A stretch of DNA of 64,000 nucleotides from Uranotaenia lowii (lineage: Eukaryota; Arthropoda; Insecta; Diptera; Culicidae), in assembly GCF_029784155.1 (NCBI RefSeq), contig NC_073692.1, positions 236,362,503 to 236,426,502 of the forward strand. The letters are read 5' to 3'. Under the pieces are notes generated by a model, which was given only the letters and a program-made list of their open reading frames with translations, did no database searches and was not told where the DNA came from. Made by a program: the position numbers and the translations under genes. Of this stretch, positions 20,746-31,900 are shown piece by piece. Position 1 is the stretch's first letter. Every line of letters starts with the position of its first letter.

Positions 20746-22210
20746 GCTGGGTCTTTTGTTGGTCACGAGCAGAACTTCGGTTTTATGGTGAGCTAGGTAT
20801 CTGAAGCTTAACTCCCTCCATCCAGACGCCAACCCTTTCTACGGACACCGTTGTAAAGTCTTCTACCTCCTCGATTGTTTCGCCGGTGATCATGAGCACG
20901 ATATCGTCAGCAAATCCGACTATCTGCACGCCAGCTGGTAGTTTCAGCGTTAACACCTCATTATACATGGCATTCCAAAGCACAGGTCCGAGTATGGAAC
21001 CCTATGGAACACTCGCTGTTAAGGCAGTAGATCATAACCCCGTTTCTGTTTCGTACATCAGGACAAAAGTTGAATGCTGCATCATGGACGACGAAACATG
21101 TGTGAAGGCCGACTTCAAACAGATCCCCGGCAACCTGTTTTTCACGGCCAAGGTAAGTTCAGCGTTCCGGAGCATGTCCGCACTCAGAAGATATCCAAGT
21201 TTAGTGAAAATAGTCGAGAAACTGAATAAAGTATGGGTTTACATGCAAAAAACGGTTGATGCAAAGGGGAATCTTATGGCTTGGGTTAAGGCCAAGGTGC
21301 GGGCATTTGCGTATGGACTGTAAATAAAATACGTAAATGTAATAAAATGTTAATAAAATAAAACTCGAATTTTGCGAATTAGTTTTGTGTGTGGCAATTT
21401 GATCGTGGACACCCTTTATATGAGCGCTTTGCGTACTCTGCCACCTTTCGGATGGCGTCCACCGTAGATCTTCCTTTCCGAGAACAGAACTGTCTGTCCG
21501 ATAGTCCACTTTCGCTTTTTGTGTGGGTAATAAGTCTGTTGAATATTATACTCTCCAGTAGCTTACCAAGGGTGTCCAGCAGACAAATGGGTTTGTACGA
21601 TGATGGATGCCCAGGAGGTTTCCCAGGTTTCGATAGTAGCACCAACTTCACCGTTTTCCACGGATTGGGAAAGGATCCCTTGTCGAGAAACTTTTGTAGC
21701 ACCACTCTGAAAGTATCCGGAAGGGTCTGTATCGCCACCTTCAGCATTACATTTGGGGTTCCGTCCGGACCAGGAGCCTTATTCACCGCAAGTTTTTTAG
21801 TGATAGCCACAAGTTTCTCGTTCGTTACTGGCTCGAAGCCGTGGGCTCCCCCGTCGTACGGTGTTAGTGGCCACTGCGTCGGGCCATGCTGCGGGAACAG
21901 ATGTACTACGATCTCTTTCAGTTTTTCCGGACACTTTTCGGTCGGCGACCTTGGACCACTGAATCTTGCCAGTGTAACTCTATAGGCTTGGCTCCATGGG
22001 TTATCATACGCTCTGACATAACGCTCTGTAACAGTTCTCTTTGCTTGTTTTAATAGCTCGCATAAGTGCCACCCTGGCTGCTCGGTAAACGGAATCTTTC
22101 GTTTCTCGCACGTTGAGCTCGTCGTGGCAGCTAGTACGTAGCTCAGTAATTTCTGAGCTCCACCAGTAAGCTGGTCGTGGTGGACTTCGGTGTATTCCTT
22201 CTGGACATGG
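20746..22210 (-). mobile_element. R1-clade LINE fragment (RT), broken
   Basis: The minus strand reads part of the linker (WSQAYRVTLARFSGPRSPT), RT with AVNKAPGPDGTPNVMLK and SSYKPICLLDTLGKLLE, and the catalytic FADDIVLM. An in-frame TAG replaces the usual Q in the GVPQGS motif near 21003, and a small indel follows the RT near 20815. A mariner fragment separates the two RT halves. R1-type assignment rests on these motifs. Confidence 0.75.
21019..21417 (+). mobile_element. IS630-Tc1-mariner transposon fragment (ITmD37E-like)
   Basis: An open stretch reads CIMDDETCVKADFKQIPG, the region of the second catalytic aspartate in ITmD37E-type transposases known from mosquitoes. It then jumps to a C-terminal segment (VKAKVRAFAYGL) and a stop at 21321. 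The right end ...GTGGACACCCTT with adjacent TA fits a mariner terminus. The left end and most of the transposase are missing. The frame looks fused to antisense R1 sequence upstream, which is accidental. Confidence 0.65.
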
Positions 22211-22777
22211 TCATGTCACACACCGCATGGAAAATCGTGTCTAAAACCACACGGATAATCACATCCAAAAACATTGGATTCAAAAATTTTTAAAATCCAG
22301 TTATGACAAAAGATGTCTAATTACCTCAACTTAGCAATACATTATTTTAATTTTCTTTACTGAGTTTCGTCGATATTTTTTTCTTCGACTTTAAGTAGGT
22401 ATTTTTAAAAACAATGACTCGATTATACCATTCATTTGAACGTGTTCCGAGTTCAATATTTTTTTTTAAATGTGTTCGGGAAATTCAATACAATGGATAT
22501 CAAAATTCATTAGAAACAAACGGTTAATTATGGTGAGCAGCGTGCCATTCGTCTTTCTCAACTATTCTAGAATGGTTTACGAATTCAGATGCAGAATTTT
22601 TCTAGATGTTACCTCCTGGCGGTCATTTGAGAGGAAACCCGACAGGGGTAGGTCCATTTGGTATAAATACCAATCAGTATGCTAAATTTAAATATAAGCG
22701 CGCGCACGATTTAACAGAAAACATTGTGTTTGTTCACGTATCGGTGGAAACTGCCCTACACAGTTTCTTTTGAGCGG
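22211..22777. other. Upstream region of the SMYD gene
   Basis: No domain-bearing open frame is seen. A TATA-like TATAAATA lies near 22661. Some AT-rich, weakly repetitive DNA is present around 22330-22440. Confidence 0.4.
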
Positions 22778-22783
22778 TCAGTT
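22778..22783 (+). promoter_or_regulatory. Candidate initiator (TCAGTT) of the SMYD gene
   Basis: TCAGTT, the insect initiator consensus, lies 119 bases before the ATG at 22902. A second candidate is ATCAGT at 22672, just after TATAAATA. Either would give a short, intron-less 5' UTR. Only RNA data can decide. Confidence 0.3.
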
Positions 22784-22901
22784 CGATTGAAGGTGGATTA
22801 ATATTCAAGATTCAAATTGCTCTTATAGCGGCGAAATATTCCGATTGATAAGAAATCTAGCATATAGATAGTGAATAGTTTGAAGTGAAATTGCCAAAAT
22901 T

Positions 22902-25900
22902 ATGGGTGAAAAGTACGTGGTGAAGGAGAATTCAGAACTGGGACGATATGGAGTGGCAGCAAAGCACTTGGAAGCGGGGGAAATTTTGCTAGAAGAACTC
23001 CCGTTTGTGATTGGACCAAAGGTTGAAAGTCCACCGGTGTGTCTAGAATGCTGCTGTCCGGTAGATGGCAGTTCAAGTGGTCCAAAATGTTCGGCTTGTG
23101 GGTGGCCGCTATGCGAAGAATGTGTGGCCAATGACGCTAAGATTACTTTTCATAAAAAGGAATGTGCAGTTTTCGTGAAAAGTAAAGCAAAATTTAACAA
23201 TGTGGATGATTCAACGGCCAGCTGTCTTCAGCTAGATTGCATAACTCCGTTGCGGATGCTTTTGGAAAAGGAAGCTCATCCTGATCGATGGGAAATGGAA
23301 ATTGCACCGATGGAATATCACAACGATGCTAGGAAGGATACTGCCATATGGCAAGCCGATCAGACAAACGTTGTGGGATATTTACGAGGGCCATGCGGTT
23401 TGAAAGATCGCTTTTCGGAACAGTTGATCCAACAGGTGATCGGAATCTTGGAAGTGAATGCATTCGAGGCGCGGACCACCAGTGGATACTCGGTTCGTGG
23501 CCTATATCCCAAACTGGCGTTAATGGCTCATAGTTGCGTTCCGAATATCGTGCACTCAATCCATCCTAGCAAAGATTACAGGTGAGGATCAGGGCGATCG
23601 AAGCAAGGGATGGGGCCCATTAATTTGTGCGAAAATTGATTTCACACTTTGCTAATGGTTTGTTTGGTATGTTGTACGTTATTCTCGCGTGCTGTTTCAT
23701 AAAGCTCAGACAGAATCTCTGAACACGGCATGTGATGACTGTTGAGGAAAATACGCGCTTATGAACCACATCGGGACTGGCATTTATAAATAGATGTGGT
23801 AGAATACCTTACTTTCGCAGTGGCCAGAATCTTGCAAAGAAAAAAATGTGTGGAAACATGGTTTCAGTAATTAAAGTTAAATAGCAGTGAGGATTGAAGG
23901 GGTCGTGAGTTTCTAAATGCATTCTAATGCAATGACAATGAACGTTCTTTATAATTAGGGTACGTTTTCAATATCTGAATACTGAAATGTTCATTTATAA
24001 AACTGCGACAATAGAGTTGCTGAATTTTGAAGTTTTTAAGGGGGGGGGGGGGGTAGGGTCTAACATTTTCAAAAAATCGATTTTTTTATTTTTTATTTTC
24101 TTATTGTAAAACATTTCAAGAATGTTGTGTCAAATTTTCAAGTCAATTGAAGCAAAACTGTAGAAGTTATAGGCATTTATCTCCTCCTATCTAACACTGC
24201 AAAGAAGCAAGATCAGAAACTTCAAACGCGTTTTTCTCGAAAGCACGTTTTTAAAGTCCGTGGACATCGTCATTTGAAAACTACTTATCCGATTCTTTTC
24301 AAATTTGGAACATATTTTCTACATATAAAATACCAGACCCCAACGTTTTTTTTTTTGTTTTTTTACTTTGGGGAGATTTTACAGATAAAAAATGGCGGAT
24401 TTTTTCGTGAAAAATCGTAGTTTTTACTTCAAACAGCCACAAAAATTTCATAAAAATTTTTTTAAGTTAAATAAAAACGTTGGGGTCCAGAAAAACATCT
24501 ATTAAAAATATTTTGCTCTGATTTTTTCACTTCAGATGATTCTGTGCTGAGATACAGTGTCCACCGCAAATCCTGTTTTTTAAAAGGCAACCTCGAAAGT
24601 GCTCCGTCACCGGTTCATTTTTCAATATTTCTCTACGAAAAAATTACTAAATGTTCTTTTAACAATGCTTTGTACACACAAAACTTTCGAGGCCGGAATT
24701 TAGCAAAATTTTGCTCAAATTTGACCAGCTAGAAACTTAGCAATCAATTTAGCAATATTTTTTAACTAAAATTTGAGCAAACGAGAAAAAAAGTTAGCCG
24801 CCGCATTTTTTACTAAAATTGCTAGCAAAAATCGGAGGAAAAGATAGCTCCGGATTTTAAATTTCAAAATTTATTGTTTTTTTTATTGAGGGAATGTTTG
24901 ATTTAGCATTAGAATACACAAATAACTTCATTTTGATTTTATTTTACAAATTTTTTCGAAACTTAATTTGCACTTTTATTTAATAATTTACAATCCTGGG
25001 AACACACCTTTCGGCGAGTGAAACGCCAAGCGACCGATCCTAATTCACGAACGCACCGGGTTTGTTCCGGTAGCAGCGGGTTCAAAATTCCAATTTCAAC
25101 TTTTCATTTCCGGACTGTTGCAAAAAACCCGTCGTGTTTGCCGGCGTTTGTCATCTGGAAGAAAAAAAAAACAATTTTTTCGATTAAAAATCGGAAAATC
25201 TGTAGACTTTAAAATCGGATCTTACCTGTAAGCATCCGGTGTCTATTTAGCTACCATTTCGTCGTGGAGTTGGTCACCACAAGCACCACCAGCAACGAAC
25301 ATCCGGGACCGCACTTAATCGCGTCAACTTTTTATTTTTCTCCCAACTGGCGCGGCGGCTGCTGTCTGTGAACAAAGCGGCTAAAAAAAACTTTGTTTTA
25401 CTAAAATCAAGTAATATGGTCTTTTTTATTGCTAATATCAAGTAAATTTAGCTTTTTGCTAACTCGAAAGTAAAAAAATATTTTTGCTAATGGAAAGTAA
25501 CACTGAATTTTTGCTAAGTGGAGCCCCGAAAATTTTGTGTGTATAATGCAAAAAAATTGAATAAATTTGTTTGAACGATAGCTCTAGAAAAAAATCGTGA
25601 AAATGGTGTTTTTTTTTACCCGTTAGACCCTACCCTCCCCTTAAGACTTGCAAATTTGAAGATGTCAAGCAATTCATCGCGGAAACGTGAACTTTTTTGA
25701 CACTCGACTTGATTGGATAAATCAATATCCACATGGTTTTCATTTTTCGTTGCTGGTTTTTTTTCTCACTGTCGTGATGTTACTGTTTTGGGTCATGAAC
25801 ATCAGCAGGACGTTGTTGCACTCTGCACGCCGCCTCTGACACGCAGAATAGCAGTGATCCGAAAATCACTCATTTCAATTAATGTCCCTGATTCCAATTC

Positions 25901-28900
25901 GCAACTGAAGGTACAGCAATCGTCTTGTGTTTTTGATTGCTACTGTACGTATCCGATCATCAATCATTCTATTCAATGCTGAAACACTGATCACTTCGCA
26001 CGATGCTTGCTGTTAAAACAGCACCAACATTAAACTGGAATCTCACCCAGATCGGTAGCGATTGTTCCATCGGACCGATTACAGTCAAAACGCGTTTGAC
26101 CGCCGATCGTGGCCTCGAGGACAGCGTGTATCTCAAAAACCATTCGTTTGATCGAAACACTTTCTATGAAGGAAATGAAGGTAATCTTACAAAAAAAGTT
26201 ATTTACCGTTTTTTGTAAGATTTTTTTTTATTTTATTCTTGATACCCTCATCGGCCGGCGCACACTTTTTTCAGCCTTATCCTGATCCCAGTCGTGTTGA
26301 CCTAAGGGTCCGGGTCCGATTGACCGACGCATAGGGCTGAGATAAAAGATCTGCAACTGCTGGCGATCCGGAGCCAGCGTCTTCACTTGCTATCAACCAA
26401 GGTTCCCGTCAACTGTGCGGATTTCAGCGGCTATACTACGCCGCCACGAGTTTCTGGGCCTGCCTCTCCTTCGATGTCCCTCTGGATTCCATTCAAGCGC
26501 CTTTCTGCAAATCTCGCTCTCATCTCTTCGCAGCGTGTGCCCGATCCATCTCTACTTACGCTCCCGAATCTCGATTTCCAGCGCCCTTTGATGACACCGG
26601 CGATGTAGTTCCTCATTTGAGATCCAATTGCCAGGGCATCAAGCGCAGATGATACTCCGCAGGCAGCGATTTACAAATACTAGCAATTTTCACGTCGTCA
26701 GCACTTATGTGCACCAAGTTTCATACCCGTACAGCAATACGGATTTGACGTTTGAGTTGAAGATTCGGATTTTCGTTCGTAGAGAGATCTGGTGTGACCG
26801 CCACATGTTCCGGAGACTCGCAAATGCAAATCGGGCCTTTCTGATCCGGGTTTCGATGTCTTTTCTGGTACCACCATCAGGCGTTATCTGGCTACCAAGA
26901 TACTGGAAGCACTCCCCTTTCTCAACTTATTGCCCAGCTACCACGAAATTGGAAGGATTCCTGTGTTGATCTCCATCGTCTTGGTCTTTCCGACATTGAT
27001 TTTGAGACCTGCTGCCTTGGAGCTTCCGGTGAGATCATCGAGTTTGCTCTGCATGTCTTGTTGTCTTTGGGATAGCAAAAAAATATCGTCAGCCAGGTCA
27101 AGGTCGTTTAGCTGCTCCATTGTCGAAGGATTCCACGGCAATCCTCGGTTTGGTCTACAGTCAATCGATCCAGTCAAGATCTCATTCATTACGATGAGGA
27201 AAAGTAGCGGTGATAAAATACATCCTTGTCTCACTCCAGCAGTTACCGGGATAGGTTCGGACAAGACACCGTCGTGCAAGACTTTGCACGAAAATGCCTG
27301 GTACTGTGCTTCGATGAGATGGACTAGTTTCTCTGGGACCCCTCGTCGTCTTAGAGCAGCCCAGATGTTTTCGTGGTTAAGTCCGTAAAATTCTTTTTCG
27401 AAATCAACGAACACCAGCAGAAGAGAGTCCTGTAATTCGTCGATTGGTTCCAGTATGATTCGTAGCGTTGTGATGTGGTCCACACATGATCGTTCGGATC
27501 GGAATCTAGCTTGTTGCCGTCGGAGTGTAGCAACGATTTTCTCCTGGATGTTCAGGATCACTTTGCAGAGTACTTTGAGGGTTGTACAAATCAACGTTAT
27601 GCCTCGCCAGTTACCGCACTATGTCAGGTCTCCTTTCTTGAAGTGCTCAGTCCATCGTTTAAGCAGATCGGTTCGATCGGTCAATAACTGACCTGCTCGG
27701 TCTTTCAGCGGCATTCTTGCATTAGTCCTTGCACCATTAAGGCGGCGAGAAATGTCATAAAGTAATAGGATATTTCCATTGGCGGCGGCTCTTTCTCCAT
27801 CTTCGGCTAGGGAATTTATCCAGGCTCTCTTGTCTCGTCTACAAGCTCGTTTAACTGCCTTTTCTAGCTCCGCATATCGTAAGCGGCCGGTTGCTTTGGC
27901 TGACCCGGTACATACCTGCTCAATTCCGGCTTTCGCCTTTCTCCGATCATAGATCATCCTCCAGGTTTCAGGGGATGAATGACTTTTAGAAGTTAAAATC
28001 CATCCAAAAAAAAAAAAAAAATTCCATGGCGGTTGTTTACAAAATGCTATCGTTTGGTGTTATGACATAAATACATGGTGAAAGGTAATGAATTTCCTGA
28101 CACGTGGGTGAAAAAAGTTTCCAAATCCGTCCACTAGGAGCGCCACAATGAGCAAAAGAATTTGTTCCAATATTAAATGAAGCAGACTTTATTCTTGGGT
28201 CTAATTTATACAAGAATTGAACCAATAAAATGAAATCCAATCCCGTGAAAAAACTGTAAACCCCACTCGTGTTTCATTAACTGTCAAACGGATTGGAACT
28301 GCGTCAAATTGGATCCAAATCTCATCAGTTTTGGATCAATCCTTAGAGCACCTGTATCCGTGGTCCAAACAGCCGGTTTAGATCCAAATTCCGACCAAAG
28401 CAACCGCACTGGTGGTCTATTAGACCAGTTTCAACTCAACTTTTTTTAGAACTGGTATAAGGACTGATCCAAAACTGATGAGATTTGGATCCAATTTGAC
28501 GGAGTTCTAAACCGTTTGACAGTTAATGGAACACGAGTGGGGTTGTCAGTTTTTTCACTGGATTGGATCTAATTTCTTTGGTCCAATTCTTGTGTTGGTA
28601 GACTAGCTATGTACCCTAGACACGATGCTGCGAAGGTCGATGGTCGAAAACCCACGAAGCAGAAGGTCTTGAGGAAGCGTTTAATGACGAGTGCAACAGC
28701 TGATCTTCAAACCTTAGTTCGAGAAGAGAAACATAAAAATGAAGAAAAAACACACTATTTGAAACGAATTTATTAACTACGAAACTACATTAAACATATA
28801 TTTAAGCAAACTAATTTTCAACGGGGTCTCATATGACCTGTGCCAAATCGCTCTTAATACTACTGATACTGGATATAATATAATGTTTCGACAGATTGGT

Positions 28901-31900
28901 ATATGCGAAGCTGATATGCCCCTGCAAAGCATCCTTTGGAGAACGGATACGAAGAAGGAGGTTGAAACTTACGAGTTGGCAACCGTGACGTATGGCACGA
29001 AACCGGCGCCATTTCTAGCGACCAGAACGTTGAAACAGCTGGCGAGCGATGAGTACAATCGATTCCCAAGCGCATCTAAGGCGTTGGTAGATGACGTCTA
29101 CATGGACGATGTTATCACAGGCACCGATACAGAGAGTGATGCAATCAAATTGTGCGCAGAACTTATCAAAGTGGCAGACAGTGGTGGTTTCCGTCTTAGG
29201 AAGTTCGCATCCAACTCAGCAGCAGCTTTAAGAGAGGTGAAAATTGAGGATCTTGCTCTCCCGCAAACCAATGACATCAATTTGGATCCTGATCCATCGG
29301 TGAAAACATTAGGACTGGTCTGGCAGCCACATAAGGACTATTTTCGCTTCAACTTCACCATTGAACAAATTGCGGCAAAGGAAAGGTTGTCTAAACGGAA
29401 AATCCTATCAGCTATCGCTATGCTATTCGACCCCCTCGGTCTCGTAGGAGCAGTTACAACGAGTGCAAAAATCTTCATGCAGCGTTTATGGCGGCTGCAG
29501 AAAGACGGGAAAACCCTTGGTTGGGATCATCCAGTTCCGATTGATGTAGAAGAAGAATGGCGAAGTTTTCATGGACAGTTATCAATCCTGAATAACCTTA
29601 AAATCCAGCGATGTGCAGTTGTACCAGAGGCGGTCAATATAGAGCTGCATTTCTTCTCGGATGCGTCCGAGCGTGCGTATGGAGCGTGCGCTTACGTCAA
29701 GAGTATCGACAAACATGGAAGGTCTCTCGTATGTTTGCTAGCAGCGAAATCGAAGGTAGCACCGTTAAAATCCCAATCCATTCCGAGGCTAGAGCTGTGT
29801 GGAGCGCTTTTGTCGGCGGAATTATCTGTTAAGGTACGCGAAGCGTTGAAATTGGAGATCGACATGCATTTCTGGACAGATTCTACGTGTGTTCTTCAAT
29901 AGTTGAAGGCAATTCCTGCGACGTGGTCCACTTTCGTAGCTAACCGTGTTGCGAAAATACAAACGATTACGGAAAACTGTACTTGGAGACATGTTCCTGG
30001 CTTGCAAAATCCAGCAGACCTTATCTCACGGGGTATGGATCCAAATCAGATAGAGGGATGCAGTCTTTGGTGGAAGGGCCCTGAATGGTTAGGGCAAAAT
30101 CATTATCCGGAGCAGCCAGGCACCTTGGAGTCTCAAATAGCAGAAGAGGAAATTCGTCGTACCGCACATCCAACCATCAGTCGAGTATCAGACTTCAGTG
30201 AAGACTATGTTCGAAGGTTTTCGTCATTTACCAAACTAATACGCAGTACCGCTTATTGGATGCGGCTCATGCGTATTCTCAAGAAATCTGAAGAAAACTG
30301 CAAAGACTTACTAACCGTCGAAGAATTGGAACAAGCAGAATTTTCTATCATCCGCTGCATCCAGCAAGAATCATTTCCTGCTGAGTGGAAGGCGTTAATG
30401 AAAAACGAAAACGTACATCGAAGTTCACCACTTAGATGGTTTACCCCACGAATATCATCAGAAGGACTCATTCGCGTGGGAGGCAGATTAGGAAGATCCA
30501 TGGAATCGGAAAATATGAAGCACCCCATTGTGCTACCAGCTAAACACCCGTTTACTAAGATGTTATTCGAGTACTATCACATCAAGCTACTTCATGCTGG
30601 TTCTCAACTACTGCTAAGCACAGTGAGACTAAAGTATTGGCCACTTGGTGGCAGAAATGTTCCACGACAGGTTGTGCATAATTGCATGAAATGCTTTCGA
30701 GCGAAACCCAGCCCTATTGAGCAGTTTATGGGAGAACTACCTCAAGCACGTGTCACCGTAGCTCGAGCATTTCTAAGGACAGGCGTCGACTATTTTGGCC
30801 CAGTGTACATTCGGCCAGCTCCAAGAAAACCAGCAGTTAAGGCATACGTATCAGTCTTTATTTGCCTGTGTACGAAGGCTGTACACCTAGAACTCGTGTC
30901 CGATTTATCCACAGAACGTTTTCTCCAAGCTCTACGACGATTCATCGGTAGAAGAGGATACTGTTCGGACATCTATTCGGACAATGGGACGAACTTTGTT
31001 GGAGCACGGAATTACCTGCGTGAAATCCTCAAATTGCTGCGCAACGATCACCACAAGGAAGCAGTTTCGAAGGAGTGTGCGAACAACAATATCCAATGGC
31101 ACTTTATACCCCCAGGAGCACCTCACTTCGGAGGACTCTGGGAAGCAGCAGTCAGATCAGCCAAAAAACATCTTTTGAAGGTTCTAGGAGAGAACGCGGT
31201 TTCATTTGAGGACATGACTACGCTTCTGGTGCAAGTAGAAAACTGCCTCAACTCCAGACCAATTACAGCGTTAACGGATGATCCTGACAATCTCGAGCCT
31301 CTAACACCGGGGCATTTTCTTATTGGGGAACCCCTACAACAAATACCTGAGAGAGATGTTTGCGAGGTACCCTTGAATAGGCTGAACAACAATCAAACGT
31401 TGCAGAAAAGAATCCAGCACTTTTGGGATCGTTGGAGAGTTGAATATCTGACTCAACTTCAAGGGCGGTTCAAAAGATGGAAGACACCAATTGAAATCAA
31501 GATCGGGCAGCTAGTTGTCATCAAGGATGATAACTTACCACCAAGTCGTTGGAAGATGGGACGAGTAGATCGAGTTTTTCCAGGACCTGATGGAGTCGTA
31601 AGGGTCGTTACTTTGAAGACTGCAGCAGGACTATCCACGCGTCCAGTCGAAAAGCTTTGTGTTTTACCAGCGTCGTCTCAACTAGATTACAAGCAGCCTA
31701 GCTTCTCGGAGAAAGATCAGTAGCACCCACCCGTTGTGTTCGCGAGGTTTCTTTCTTTCTTTTCAGAAATACGAGCGATTTCAGGATGGGCCGGGATGTT
31801 GGTAGACTAGCTATGTACCCTAGACACGATGCTGCGAAGGTCGATGGTCGAAAACCCACGAAGCAGAAGGTCTTGAGGAAGCGTTTAATGACGAGTGCAA

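Noticed and set aside
20886..21323. 145-codon open frame as one gene
   Set aside because: It fuses antisense R1 sequence to a mariner transposase fragment. Only the latter part is meaningful.
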